From a bacterium D16-51 (GTDB taxonomy: Bacteria; Bacillota; Clostridia; Lachnospirales; Lachnospiraceae): DNA of 64,000 nt. This document shows, piece after piece, positions 8,213 to 18,300 of this stretch. The notes beneath the pieces were generated by a model, which saw only the letters and a program-made list of their open reading frames with translations, was not told the origin of the DNA and did no database searches. A program made the position numbers and the translations under genes. Positions within the stretch are counted from its first letter, which is position 1, and each line of letters opens with the position of its first letter. Location: NCBI GenBank assembly GCA_003612285.1, contig RAYE01000020.1:1-64000 (forward strand). Direction: 5' to 3'.

Positions 8213-9334
8213 GATACAAAAAAAGTACTGACAGCTAATTTGAAACCAGGAATGGTTTCTTCCGAAGCAGCTTACACATTTTCTAACCATCTGGTCATTC
8301 AGAGCAACACAACACTGACTCCTGATATTATTGATAAATTAAAATATTATGCCGTCAAATCTATAAAAATCTATATAACGGAAGACGGGCCATACATAGA
8401 CGGCCAAGACATCCCTGACAATGCTCCTGAAACAAATGACACTGAAGAAGACGCTGCAGGCTCTACTTACTTTGAAAGAATCCAACAATCTGATGAGTAT
8501 AAGGAATTTAAAGAAATTTTTACAGCTTCTGTTGAAAAATTTAAAAGAGAAATCAACGACATTATCCTGAAAAATACAACAGATGTCATAAGTGATATGC
8601 TGCAGGAAGTGAATGCCATTCTTTCTAAAACAAGAAACCCGCTGCATCTTTTAGATATGATGCAGTGCCTGCGGGGTTATGATGACATGACTTATATGCA
8701 TTCGATGAATGTTGCGCTTATCTGCCATATGATTGGCTCATGGATTGATTTGCCGCCTTCTGATATTGATATACTTGTTACCTGCGGCCTTCTTCATGAC
8801 ATTGGAAAACTTAAAATACCAGTAAGAATCATTGCTAAACCTGGTAAATTAACAGATGAAGAATTTGAGCGTGTCCGTTCCCACCCACAGCTTGGCTACG
8901 AAATATTAGATTCCAAGGAATTAGACGAACGGATTAAGCTTACCGCTTTGCAGCACCATGAGCGGATAAACGGCACCGGTTATCCCAACCACCTTACTGC
9001 CCCTGAAATCCATCAGTTCTCTTCCATTGTAGCAATTGCTGACGTATATGATGCGATGACCTCAAACCGCGCCTACCGCAAAGGCATCTGCCCTTTTACT
9101 GTAATTTCTACTTTTGAAAAGGAACAGGAACTATATGACCCAGGGCTTCTCTATCTTTTTATGAAACGGACAATTGAAGCCTATATAAATACAGAAGTTT
9201 TATTATCAAACGGCGAACAGGGAAAAGTCGTGATGCTTAATCAAAACCACCTGTCAAGGCCTGTTGTTGTAACAGAAAACAATACATATGATTTATCGCG
9301 CGACTTTTCAATTAATATAACCGCCCTGATATAG
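8210..9334 (+). CDS. HD-GYP domain phosphodiesterase
   Basis: 374 residues, cytoplasmic. HD-GYP proteins usually hydrolyse cyclic di-GMP to GMP or pGpG. The N-terminal third (LKPGMVSSEAAYT, about 1-75) is the small beta-rich DUF3391-like segment common before HD-GYP. The catalytic domain from about residue 160 has HSMNVA, LLHDIGK (HD metal pair), SHPQLGYEIL, QHHERINGTGYP (HHE and GYP signature) and ADVYDAM. Metal ligands look complete. Start ATG 8210; TTG 8198 is in frame but sits too near the Shine-Dalgarno. Translation is probably governed by the leader cassette. A PilZ protein at 33653 could be a c-di-GMP receptor in the same cell. No receiver or sensor domain is seen. Confidence 0.9.
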   Translation: MDTKKVLTANLKPGMVSSEAAYTFSNHLVIQSNTTLTPDIIDKLKYYAVKSIKIYITEDGPYIDGQDIPDNAPETNDTEEDAAGSTYFERIQQSDEYKEFKEIFTASVEKFKREINDIILKNTTDVISDMLQEVNAILSKTRNPLHLLDMMQCLRGYDDMTYMHSMNVALICHMIGSWIDLPPSDIDILVTCGLLHDIGKLKIPVRIIAKPGKLTDEEFERVRSHPQLGYEILDSKELDERIKLTALQHHERINGTGYPNHLTAPEIHQFSSIVAIADVYDAMTSNRAYRKGICPFTVISTFEKEQELYDPGLLYLFMKRTIEAYINTEVLLSNGEQGKVVMLNQNHLSRPVVVTENNTYDLSRDFSINITALI

Positions 9335-9378
9335 CTGTTATTTGACAGACCGTCTGAAAAACATTGGAAAATTTAAAG

Positions 9379-9419
9379 AAACGGAGTGTACTGCAGAATG
9401 ATACAGATACACTCCGTTT
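9379..9419. terminator. bidirectional terminator between convergent genes
   Basis: Inverted repeat AAACGGAGTGTA (9379-9390) and TACACTCCGTTT (9408-9419) with A/T-rich flanks. It lies after the HD-GYP gene and overlaps the stop of the convergent membrane protein gene. Confidence 0.65.
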
Positions 9420-9798
9420 ATGATATTCTTGGAAAATAAATATAAATCAAATAGCACCATCTTAAAAACAATCCGGTTAACAGTAACGCAAATTGAAACA
9501 TTACATCAAACCACCGCCGCTTCACCTTTTCCTTCCCCGTCTTCTTGTCTGTCTCAACAAAATCAATCTGGTTAGAAGCCCTGCGGAGAAGATAAAAGTA
9601 AAATGCAATAATCAAAAACCACAAAAGAAACATTCCAACGCCAAGAAGCTGCATTAATCCGTCTTTCCCAGGGTGATAAACCTTCGTCACATTCCTCTTA
9701 TTTGCCAAAAGCTGAAATGCGTAGAACAAATAATCTAATGAAACATATCCCCACAGGACACTGACAATGGAAAAAACGACTCGCTTCCACCACTTCAA
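9418..9798 (-). CDS. small membrane protein, unknown function
   Basis: 126 residues from TTG 9798, chosen because AGGAGG (9806-9811) lies 7 nt upstream of it. The in-frame ATG at 9804 is only 1 nt from that site and the ATG at 9834 has none. Three hydrophobic segments are visible: VVFSIVSVLWGYVSLDYLF, GVGMFLLWFLIIAFYFYLL and FQFALLLTGLFLRWCYLI. A Lys/Arg-rich loop (DKKTGKEKVKRRW) would face the cytoplasm. The family was not recognised. It lies 39 bp after the gene at 9838-10188 on the same strand, so the pair is probably one transcript. Confidence 0.6.
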   Translation of the reverse strand: MKWWKRVVFSIVSVLWGYVSLDYLFYAFQLLANKRNVTKVYHPGKDGLMQLLGVGMFLLWFLIIAFYFYLLRRASNQIDFVETDKKTGKEKVKRRWFDVMFQFALLLTGLFLRWCYLIYIYFPRIS

Positions 9799-9837
9799 AA
9801 CCATTCCTCCTTTAACTGCCGGCCGCATGCCCATATA

Positions 9838-10188
9838 TCAGGCAAGCATATTAAAATATAGTCCGGAAAGCAAAGAATTTTCAATACTCATTCTTACCTT
9901 TTCATATGGATTAGCCATATCATACTGAACGGCATTCTGGTTCTTATAATCCTCTGCCAAACCAGCCTGCGCTTTTAATGCTACTCTGTCATCCTCTGTA
10001 AACGCTTCTTCCCCATCTTGATGGGACACTAAAAATTTTAACCGGTCCTCATCATCATGAAGCTTGATTACAGGGCTGACAGGTGTAACCGGCGGCACGG
10101 AACCATTGCGCATCCGATTAATACGGGAATTTGCAAATGCATAAATGCTCTCAGCATGCAGCGTAGAATTTACACCCATTACCATCAT
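9838..10188 (-). CDS. protein of unknown function
   Basis: 116 residues, not recognised. Start ATG 10188 (MMVMGVNSTLHAESIY) is favoured by GGAGG 8 nt upstream. No membrane span or signal peptide is seen. A Pro/Val-rich middle (GSVPPVTPVSPVIKLHDDED) separates a short N-terminal part from an acidic C-terminal region with helices (TEDDRVALKAQAGLAEDY, EKVRMSIENSLLSGLYF). It is followed by a membrane protein gene. Function cannot be assigned. Confidence 0.55.
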   Translation of the reverse strand: MMVMGVNSTLHAESIYAFANSRINRMRNGSVPPVTPVSPVIKLHDDEDRLKFLVSHQDGEEAFTEDDRVALKAQAGLAEDYKNQNAVQYDMANPYEKVRMSIENSLLSGLYFNMLA

Positions 10189-10384
10189 AAAGACCACCTC
10201 CCCATAAAGCAATCTTCAAAGCCGATCTGAAAATTGTACAAAAACATTTTTATACAGTTCCTTTTCTTACAGTATACGCCCATATGGCAAATTATGCAAT
10301 ATTTAAATTCCGCCTAACCCAAAATGTGTGCATTCAGCGCTATAAGCGTTGCTGTTACCGGGCACAGAGTAAACAGTAACCGCT

Positions 10385-12088
10385 TTATTTTTCATCAGAA
10401 ACCACTTTGCACCGTTTTTTATAACATGCAATGCCATATCTATAAATCTTCTTCATACCGTCGTCAATCAGCACTTCCTCATAATTCTTATCTGTAATCT
10501 GCTGCAGCGCTTTCTGGCAGGCAGCATCAAAATGGGCATTTTCTGCATATTTTAATTCTATAACAATACCAATCTCCGCATCTTCTGCTTCGATTAGTAT
10601 ATCACAGTATCCTTCACCCGACTCAGCATTTGACATAACAGCCCAGTTATCCATATGGGCAAAAAGCCCCAGCAAAATGCCATGATAAAAATTTTCCTTC
10701 CTGTCTTTTTTAACACTTGTATCACGGATACTGATTGTCTTTTTTAAGTAAGAGGTAAAACCAGCCTCAATAGCGCCAACATCATTTTCTTGAAATGCCC
10801 TGCAAAAATCTTCCAGCTTCTGGCTGTCCTTTTTGGCCTCTTCCTTAAACCATTCATAAATCTGCTCTGTAAAAATCCAGCGTATTTCCCTATTCGGTAT
10901 AATAAGCTCTGTAAATTCCTCTTCCTTTCCTCCAATCCGGGTCAGGTATCCAGTTGTGAAAAGTATGCTCCAGAGGTTATCAATATCAGAATCTAAATCC
11001 CTGTATGTCAATTCCTGCCGTATTTTTCTTTTTATGCTGCCTCCGTCAATCAATATTTCAATATCCTTTCTCGTTGACAAATTTGCCTTATTAATAAATT
11101 TCCTAACAATATCATTGCTGCTTGTATTTACCCAATAATTTTTAGGACATGCGGAGGAATCTACCCGAAAGTCAAAGCAGTAGTTTATCACGTCCCAAGG
11201 GCAGTAAACCTCCGTATTCCCAAAATGATATCCATCATACCATTCTTTTATGATGTTATACTTCTTTGTGAAACCATAATATGCCAGAAGTTTTTTCACT
11301 TCCTTGTCCGTAAACCCAAAATATTCATTATAACTTACATCCATTACTGAAAACACTTTAAAATTATTAAAACCAGTAAAGATACTTTCTTTAGATATCC
11401 TAAGGCATCCGGTAAGTACTGCAAAATACATACTGTCATTTGTTTTTAGCGCCTGCCCAAACAGCCCCCGCATTAAATTTATCATGGAGTCATAATACTT
11501 AGCCTGATATGCTTTATCAAGCGGCACATCATACTCGTCAATCAAAAGAATCACTTTTTGCCTATAATGTTTACTCAATAAATGCGATAATATCAGCAAG
11601 CTATCCTTCAAAAGCCCATCTGTCATCGCAAAATCCCCTGTGGCATCCAATTCAATCAGCTTCTTATATTGTTGAAATTCTGTCACTGACAAAGAGCTGC
11701 TATCTGCCAGGAACTGAAACCTGAGTGCTTCCCTGCCTATCGTCCTGCGCAGCATTCCTTTTGCGTCATCAAAATTTTCTCCTTCCACGCCTTTCAGGCT
11801 TAAAGAGATAACGGGGAATTTTCCCATATAATTCTGGCATAGTTCCCTTTCCCTGGAAATTTCAAGCCCATCAAAAAGTGTCTTGTCACTGCCAACTTCA
11901 AAATAGTATTTCAGCATACTCATATTCAAGGTTTTTCCAAAACGCCTTGGCCGCGTAAATAAGTTTACATATGCACGATTCTCTAAAATCCCCTTGATAA
12001 GCCCCGTCTTATCAATGTAATAAAAGCCATCATTTCGGATTCTCCCAAAATCTTCAATCCCAACTGGAAGCTCTGTGCTTACTGCCAT
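10385..12088 (-). CDS. AAA-ATPase-like protein with C-terminal PD-(D/E)XK nuclease domain
   Basis: 567 residues. N-terminal AAA-ATPase-like domain (about 1-330): VGIEDFGRIR and YYIDKTGLI are hallmark openings. The phosphate loop region is RPRRFGKTLNMSML (Walker A-like) and LLIDEYDVPLDKA is the Walker B. The C-terminal part (about 470-560) is a PD-(D/E)XK-type fold: GYCDILIEAED and VIELKYAENA give the D...ExK residues. The family is abundant in gut anaerobes in many copies and its role is unsettled; a mobile-element or defence-linked nuclease is often suspected. Here it stands alone next to a MITE and a broken lipoprotein gene. ATG 12088 follows GGGAGAG. Confidence 0.85.
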   Translation of the reverse strand: MAVSTELPVGIEDFGRIRNDGFYYIDKTGLIKGILENRAYVNLFTRPRRFGKTLNMSMLKYYFEVGSDKTLFDGLEISRERELCQNYMGKFPVISLSLKGVEGENFDDAKGMLRRTIGREALRFQFLADSSSLSVTEFQQYKKLIELDATGDFAMTDGLLKDSLLILSHLLSKHYRQKVILLIDEYDVPLDKAYQAKYYDSMINLMRGLFGQALKTNDSMYFAVLTGCLRISKESIFTGFNNFKVFSVMDVSYNEYFGFTDKEVKKLLAYYGFTKKYNIIKEWYDGYHFGNTEVYCPWDVINYCFDFRVDSSACPKNYWVNTSSNDIVRKFINKANLSTRKDIEILIDGGSIKRKIRQELTYRDLDSDIDNLWSILFTTGYLTRIGGKEEEFTELIIPNREIRWIFTEQIYEWFKEEAKKDSQKLEDFCRAFQENDVGAIEAGFTSYLKKTISIRDTSVKKDRKENFYHGILLGLFAHMDNWAVMSNAESGEGYCDILIEAEDAEIGIVIELKYAENAHFDAACQKALQQITDKNYEEVLIDDGMKKIYRYGIACYKKRCKVVSDEK

Positions 12089-12207
12089 TGTCTCTCTCCC
12101 TTCTTTCCACTTAGGAACTGCCGCAAAATAATAATTACTCTATTCAAGCCAATAACATTATACACAATTAACAGTAACTATACAATTGGTTTCACCCCCT
12201 GCAGTAA

Positions 12208-12236
12208 TTGCTTTTTCTTTAGCAGTATACTATAAT
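12208..12236 (+). promoter_or_regulatory. promoter of the broken lipoprotein gene
   Basis: TTGCTT (12208-12213), 17-bp spacer, TATAAT (12231-12236). The TATAAT is the end of the 8-bp target site ACTATAAT that the adjacent MITE duplicated. The element therefore landed directly after the -10 box and now lies in the 5' untranslated region. Confidence 0.65.
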
Positions 12237-12399
12237 GTAACTATTCAGCCTTGCGGCTTCATAGTTACACAGCAGTGCTTTCAGCACTGTTGATGTACAC
12301 ATTTTGCACCAAAAACGTGCAAAATGGCACCGTAATCTCATATTTTTGACAAAAGAAATGTCAAAAATCCTCGCATTTTATGGAAGGCTGAACTGTTAC
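12237..12399. mobile_element. MITE, 163 bp, GTAAC ends, 8-bp target duplication
   Basis: Begins GTAACTATTCAGCC and ends GGCTGAACTGTTAC, a 14-bp inverted repeat with two mismatches. It is flanked by perfect 8-bp direct repeats ACTATAAT (12229-12236 and 12400-12407). The interior contains nested hairpins (CAGTGCTTTCAGCACTG; TTTTGCAC...GTGCAAAA; TTTTTGACA...TGTCAAAAA). Its ends match the MITE at 339 but the interior differs. Its first 54 bp recur exactly at 43467. Confidence 0.85.
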
Positions 12400-12442
12400 A
12401 CTATAATTACAATAGAATCAAATATCGAAAGGAAAAGAATTT

Positions 12443-13010
12443 ATGAATAGAAAAAAGCAAAAATTAGTATTGCCCATTCTACTGTGCCTGCTTTTGACAG
12501 CATGTAGTAATAGATTTGCCAAACAGGAATATCATTCTAATAAAAAAGGGCACCGCCTGCGCTGGTGCCCTAGCAAGAATTGCTTCGCAATTCTTGTCGA
12601 TGACCACTACGTTACAGCGCAATTTCCTATCACATAAAAAGATTGCACAAATAGAAGACCATTATACAAAAGAAAATTCTATCTTTCATCCCATTGATGG
12701 CGGGTATTCACTTACCGTCTCCAGGTTTGATGGACGCCAGACACTATGGAATAAAAAACTCCCCAAAAAACAGAACATAAAAATAGACATTTCCTTTCAG
12801 CTTGCAAAGGGACATGCAAAAATAGTGCATATTGACAGCAGGGGAAATGTTACAACGTTAATCGAGTGTTCATCCAAAACTTCAACAGAACGCCCTGTAA
12901 TAAAAACTGTAACTTTAGAAAAAGGGCAGAACTGGTTAAAAATTGTTGGGTACGATTGTAAAAATATTGATATGAAAATACTTTTTGCAGAACCAAACGG
13001 CCTCAATTAA
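12443..13010 (+). pseudogene. lipoprotein gene disrupted by a 94-bp element
   Basis: The 5' part encodes a lipoprotein signal (MNRKKQKLVLPILLCLL, then LTACSN lipobox with Cys 22), up to HSNKK. The element at 12541-12640 then shifts the frame. Removing 94 bp (one ATAAAAA copy plus the element) rejoins HSNKK to IAQIEDHYTK and restores one frame of about 157 codons to 13010. The rest (GGYSLTVSRFDGRQT, QNWLKIVGYDCKNID) is an extracellular domain of unknown family. As it stands, translation from 12443 stops at 12637, inside the element. A second element sits in its 5' UTR, so the gene appears inactivated. Confidence 0.8.
12541..12640 (+). repeat. 94-bp two-hairpin repeat element inside the lipoprotein gene
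   Basis: Bounded by direct repeats ATAAAAA (12540-12546, 12634-12640). Contains hairpin GGGCACC...GGTGCCC, hairpin CAAGAATTGC-TTC-GCAATTCTTG, and the tail CAGCGCAATTTCCTATCAC. Relatives are at 45838-45930 (close) and 38367-38455 (diverged but same architecture). The clean frame repair on removal shows it is an insertion. Confidence 0.8.
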
Positions 13011-13097
13011 GCCAACAGTTATTACTAGAGCGTGTTTGAAAATTACTTTTTGCTGCCTAAAACCATGACATTTAACTTTAGGAGGAACAACTGACGA

Positions 13098-13613
13098 ATG
13101 ATTATTTTAATAACCGGCGCATCCCATACGGGCAAGACGGCACTTGCACAAAAACTCCTTGAAAAATATAATTACCCTTATCTTTCCATTGACCATTTAA
13201 AAATGGGGTTAATCCGCAGCGGCAATACAATGCTTACCCCTGTAAGCGATGACAATTTATTGACAAATTATTTATGGCCAATTGTATGTGAAATGGTCAA
13301 AACCGCAATTGAAAATAACCAAAACCTCATTGTAGAAGGATGCTATATCCCCCTTAGCTGGGAAAACGATTTTGATATAGAATATTTAAATAAGATTAAA
13401 TTCTACTGCCTGGTCATGAGCGACGGCTACATAAAAAAACATTTCTCGGATATCCGAAAATACGCCAGCGCCATCGAAACCCGTATGTATGAGGAAGATT
13501 GCACGCCAGAACTTGTATGCCGGGACAATGCACGGTTTCTTGAACAATGTCTCCTGCATAAAGCAAACTATATTCTAATTGATGAAGAATATAAAATTGA
13601 CATTGAACTATAA
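13098..13613 (+). CDS. P-loop NTPase / small-molecule kinase-like protein
   Basis: 171 residues with an N-terminal Walker A loop GASHTGKT right after the first beta strand, as in adenylate-kinase-like and 2-phosphoglycerate-kinase-like P-loop kinases. Other kinase-like parts are YPYLSIDHLKMGLI (substrate region) and LIVEGCYIP (Walker B-like). No lid Cys cluster is present. ATG 13098 has AGGAGG 12 nt upstream. It is a single cytoplasmic gene, convergent with a GNAT gene across a terminator. Substrate unknown; resistance or nucleotide metabolism are possibilities only. Confidence 0.7.
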   Translation: MIILITGASHTGKTALAQKLLEKYNYPYLSIDHLKMGLIRSGNTMLTPVSDDNLLTNYLWPIVCEMVKTAIENNQNLIVEGCYIPLSWENDFDIEYLNKIKFYCLVMSDGYIKKHFSDIRKYASAIETRMYEEDCTPELVCRDNARFLEQCLLHKANYILIDEEYKIDIEL

Positions 13614-13641
13614 ACCACAGCTTGCGGGCAGCTGCACAAAG

Positions 13642-13680
13642 TAAGGAACTGCCGCAAAATAATTTGCAGTTAGTTCCTTA
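13642..13680. terminator. bidirectional hairpin terminator
   Basis: TAAGGAACTGC (13642-13652) pairs with GCAGTTAGTTCCTTA (13666-13680). It separates the convergent kinase-like and GNAT genes and overlaps the GNAT stop codon. Related half-sites (AAGGAACTG) occur at several other gene ends in the window. Confidence 0.6.
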
Positions 13681-14157
13681 CTCCGGCCTGACATCACCAA
13701 ACTGTTTTAATTCCTTTGCCATGCACAAAGATTCTTTCATATCCACATATGGACCATAATTAGGGATTACTTTAAATCCTAATTTCCTGTATACAGCACA
13801 AGACTCCGCTAATAATTCCCCTGTTTCAAGAATCATCCTTTTATACCCCAATTCCGCAGCCCATTCTATCAGCAGGGAAACAAGTTTGCTCCCTATCCCC
13901 TGGCCTTGATATTCAGTATGTACAAATACTCTCTTTAACTCTACATCTTCTTCACTATATCTTCTTATTGCACCGCCGCCAATCGCTTTATTTCCTTCAT
14001 AAATAACGATTGCCTGCTGAATTTCATCTATCTGGTTAAACTTCTTGTATTTATCCCTTTTTATCTTTTTCCCAACACGCCGGTCTAAATCCATATCAAG
14101 AAGCCTGCAATTTTCTATAAAATCTTTGTCCTTACCATCTGTTCTCTTAAAATCCAT
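13678..14157 (-). CDS. GNAT family N-acetyltransferase
   Basis: 159 residues. Acetyl-CoA-dependent acetyltransferase of the GNAT fold: AIGGGAIRRY (beta 2-3), VELKRVFVHTEYQGQGIGSKLV (motif A with the Q-x-x-G-x-G/A acetyl-CoA loop), and ETGELLAESCAVYRKLGFKVI (motif B). ATG 14157 has GGAGG 7 nt upstream. It precedes no obvious partner; a second, unrelated GNAT gene lies 102 bp upstream. Substrate unknown. Confidence 0.85.
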   Translation of the reverse strand: MDFKRTDGKDKDFIENCRLLDMDLDRRVGKKIKRDKYKKFNQIDEIQQAIVIYEGNKAIGGGAIRRYSEEDVELKRVFVHTEYQGQGIGSKLVSLLIEWAAELGYKRMILETGELLAESCAVYRKLGFKVIPNYGPYVDMKESLCMAKELKQFGDVRPE

Positions 14158-14259
14158 TAAACTACCTCCACAACGTAAACCTTATGAAACTATTTAATGC
14201 CAGCCATTCAGCCTCCAAGCTTTACATTTTCTACATCAGCATTCATGGCAATTATCCTT

Positions 14260-14805
14260 TCATATATTATGATATTTAGTAACTAAATCAATCCAATAGC
14301 GCTGCACAACATGTCCATCTTCTTCCACTTCATTTTCCAATACACCGCCATTATTAAGAATTGATTTCGCAGAACCAATGTTATCTTTGTCGCAGCAAAC
14401 CAACACCTTACTAATACCAAGTTTTTTACACTCTTCTAAAGCCAGTGCAAGCATTGCCGTGGCATATCCCTTCCTTCTCTCGCTGGGTCTGATTCCATCG
14501 CCTATATGGCCTCCGGTTTTCAAGAGTTCACCATTTAGATAGTGGCGGATATTTACAGCTCCTACAAAAATATCTCTATCCTTATCAAGACAAAAGAGTG
14601 TCGTATCAGGAACCCACCCCTCTTTATTCTCCTCTGTTGTATCAAGATTTTCAAGGTAATAATCAAAATCTTGAAAATCATTTGCCCATATTTTCCACGG
14701 CGACATGTCTGTATGGTTTACTATAATATCATTTTTCCACTCTGTCAGCATCTCAACGAGCTGTTCCCTGTAGCCGCCGGTCAGTCTCACAAGTTCAATA
14801 TTCAT
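14260..14805 (-). CDS. GNAT family N-acetyltransferase
   Basis: 181 residues. FVGAVNIRHYLN, then GGHIGDGIRPSERRKGYATAML, gives the acetyl-CoA-binding motif A (R-R-K-G-Y-A), and KVLVCCDKDNIGSAKSILNNGG is motif B. The layout (GGHIGDGIRPSERRKGY) matches the small acetyltransferase subgroup that includes predicted acetyltransferases of Firmicutes. ATG 14805 follows GGGAGAG. Substrate not assignable. Confidence 0.87.
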   Translation of the reverse strand: MNIELVRLTGGYREQLVEMLTEWKNDIIVNHTDMSPWKIWANDFQDFDYYLENLDTTEENKEGWVPDTTLFCLDKDRDIFVGAVNIRHYLNGELLKTGGHIGDGIRPSERRKGYATAMLALALEECKKLGISKVLVCCDKDNIGSAKSILNNGGVLENEVEEDGHVVQRYWIDLVTKYHNI

Positions 14806-14938
14806 TCTTCACTCTCCCGTAATTAGGAACTGTCTGCTTTCATCAATGAAATAATCGGCGTAGTATCTGAAACAACCATCATTCATATTTTAGTGTTTCC
14901 CTAATTACCTCTAAATAGCCTTCAATATCTTTTTTGTA

Positions 14939-15180
14939 TTACCCCATCTTCAAAAATTTGTCCTGCCATTTTTCATTCTCCAATAAGAAAAACGTTCTTG
15001 CCACATCATATTCTTTTGATCCACTGCAAACATTAAGTAAATCAATGATTACAAACTTCCCATCCACAGTTATCATTACATTTCCCGGATGATAGTCTCC
15101 ATGCCATCAAATCTGCCGTCTCCTCCAGCATAGGATTATTATGTAATTACACATACAACGCCATTAAACCATTATAGCCC
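14939..15180 (-). pseudogene. decayed APH-type phosphotransferase fragment
   Basis: On the minus strand from 15103 to the TAA at 14939 the translation begins HGDYHPGNVM, the catalytic-loop signature of aminoglycoside/choline phosphotransferases. IDLLNVCSGSKEYDVARTFF follows, in the position of the metal-binding Asp. Upstream the frame is broken just before HGD (a 1-nt shift after EETADLM) and further stops occur. Only the C-terminal third is recognisable. The 14806-15327 gap holds this relic and no intact gene. Confidence 0.7.
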
Positions 15181-15327
15181 CTGTTCCATGGCAAATTTCA
15201 ATACCGTTTTCATCTGCAATATGCTGGACATTGGCACGAACCTGTTCTTTATGGGGCTGAGAAAAGAATACCAGTATCATGCTCCAGCATTTTTTCTTAC
15301 AAAAGCTTCCAGTTTTCCTGCACAATA

Positions 15328-18300
15328 TTATAATGCCTTAAACTTTGCAGACTTTTTATATTTTGATTTATGCTTATTAATATATTTCACAAATTTCTCT
15401 GCTGTGGATTTTTTATATCCCTTAAACGTAATAGATTTCTGCAATGGCAGGCCATATCTTACCGCAGTATTTGCCGGCAACGAAATCCCCAGCATATTGT
15501 CCAGCTTCAATGCCGGATTTAGAATGGTTATCTCCTGCAGACTTTGCGGACATTCGCAAAAGCCAAAGATACCATACTTATTATCAATCTTCGTCACACT
15601 TTTAGGCAGAGTTATCTTTTTAATTGCTGTGTCCAAAAAGGCCCGTTCCTCTATCTTTTTAACACCCTTTGGGATTGTCAGATTTTTCAGTTTAATACAG
15701 TACCAAAAGGCATGATCACCGATTGTGGTACACCCGCTTTTAATAACCACCTCTTTTAAATTTGACGAATGTGCAAAGGCCTGAACTGGAATTTTTTTCA
15801 AACTGCCAGGGAGTGTTACACTCTCAAGCTTATCACATGCAATAAAAGCCATACTTCCCATCTTTTTGACGCCTTCCGGGACAACTATCTTCTTAAAACC
15901 ACAACCGCCAAAAGCAGAGCTGCCAATTGTTTTAACGCTTCCTGGAATCACCAGGCTCTTTAATTTCCCACAACTATTAAATGAATACTTTCCAACAGAG
16001 GTAACGCCTTTCGGAATCACTACTTCTGCAAGGCCGCTTTCAGCAAAAGCATAATTTCCAATCTTTTTTACTCCTTTTGGAATGGTAATATTCTTTATTG
16101 TCTCATTCTGATAAAAAGCCTTGGCACCAATTTCTTTTACTCCTTTCGGAATGGCAACTGACTTACTTTTTCCATTGTAGGATATTAATACACCATTTTT
16201 AATTGTAAATTCACTTTTTGCTGGCTCATTTGTTGTTGAATCGTCTTTCCCTGCCCCAGAACTGTCAGAAAGCTTTGGCAAGGTTTCTGTATAGGAATCT
16301 CTGCATCTGGTACAGATATATGTTACAATCCCCTCTTCTGATACAGAAGGCTCTTTTGTTATTTTTTTAGCATAGTTATGGCCTAACGCCTTTACTTCCT
16401 TTCCCGTACTTATTTTTTTGTTACAGGTTAAACAATAGGTATCTCCTGTATAACCTTTTTCCGTACAAGTCGCCTCCGCCTTATTTTTCACAGTAACAGA
16501 CTCATGCTTACAATCTTTCATTGACACAGCATCTGTCTTTACGGTAGTTCCTTCGCTCGGATCACTTGCCCTCACATACTCGTCTGCTTTTACCCGTATA
16601 TAGAAAGTATACTCATGGTCAGGTTCCAACCCCGTAAACACATTGGAATTCTGCCAATTTACCTTATCCAGCGAATATTCCCAAATTCCTCCGCTTTCTC
16701 CCCTGAGTGTTACTGAATCCGAAGTATAGTTTACAACTTGCGGAGCGTCTAATTTCTTATGTTTCCCATATACTTTTACCGTACAAGATGCCGTTTTTTC
16801 ACTGCCATCCATCATTTTTGCTGTAATAACCGCTTTGCCTAATGAATTTCTTCCGCAAACTACCATCCCATCTGTTACCTTCGCAACATTTGAATCACTT
16901 GATGACCACTGTACTTCTTTGCAGGTAGCATTAGACGGAATAATCGAAGGCTGCAATTGGAAAGTGTCGCCTGGCACCGCCTCCACTTCTGTCTTATCCA
17001 GGGTAAGGCCTGTTGTATAGACTGGTTCTACTACTGTTACCTTGCAAAAATCCTGAACATCACGGTTAGAATACGCATAAGCAGTAATCGTAGTCTGTCC
17101 GACTGCCTTCCCTGTAACTTTTATTTTACCCAAAATTTTTGTATCTGTTTTCTGTATGATGTTTTTGTCATAAGTTTCCTTATAATGTATAGTGTCTTTC
17201 ATTTCCTCAGGATATACTTTGCCATACAATTCAAAGGACTGCCCAACTCCTATTGTAACCTCATGTTTTGTCAGCTCTATAGACGCTGCTTTCGCCTTTA
17301 CATTGATTTCTATTTTCGCCGTATGCCCTCCATCTTCCGAAGTGGCTGTAAAGACAGTGCTTCCCGCCTTCTTTGCAATCACCTGGCATACACCGTTTCC
17401 TGCCCATACCGGCTCTGCAACAGACGAATCGGAAGAAGTCCAAGCCACAACCTTATTAGTTGCATTTTCCGGTATGAACTGTACCGTACACATATAATGT
17501 GTTTCTCCCTCAAATGGAGCATATGCCTTTACGGAAGAACGAATCCCCTGCAGCGGCACATAGTCACCTAACTGAAAAAAATTGACCTCATAGGAAATCG
17601 GCTTACTAATTCCAGTTATCTCCACTCTGTATTTATCTCCTACCCTGTAATTAATAGAATTTGGTGAAAAAATAAGGCAGGTACTTCTGTTGTCCTTATC
17701 TATCCTGAAATTTTCTGAACCTGATGCATAATCCCACACACTTCCTGTTTTCGTATCCGTCAGTTTTACTTGTATTTTTGAATTGTCAACAACTTCCGGC
17801 ACAATTACTGTCCATGCATATCCCGGCCCAAAATATTCTATTGGCTGGTTCTGTCCCGGATAGGATATAATCTTATCCTCCTTTATATTGGCATCCACAA
17901 AAGTGGCAGAATAATATCCTCCTGAAACGGATTCTGCAAGTCCAAAACCTGTCTCCGTAAAATAGTATTCCAAAAGCTGACGTCTGTGTCCAAAACCAGG
18001 GTCACCATTTGTTTCCAGCATATAGCGTATAATATTGTTACACAATGAATCACCGCCCGCTGCCAGATTGGAATTAAATGTACCAAAAACAGCCAGGTCA
18101 TACATCTCCTTACTCATTCCCTCTGGTCTCTCTGCTACATGAGACAGCTTCCGGTTAATTGCACTCACTAATGCTGCTGCCTGTGCATAATTCTGCGCCT
18201 TTTCTGTTATCGAAACCTCTGGAACACCCGTTATGTACCGAAACAGATTCAGCATATTCAACGCATCCTGCTTCGTTTCCTCAGTCAATTCTCCCAACGC

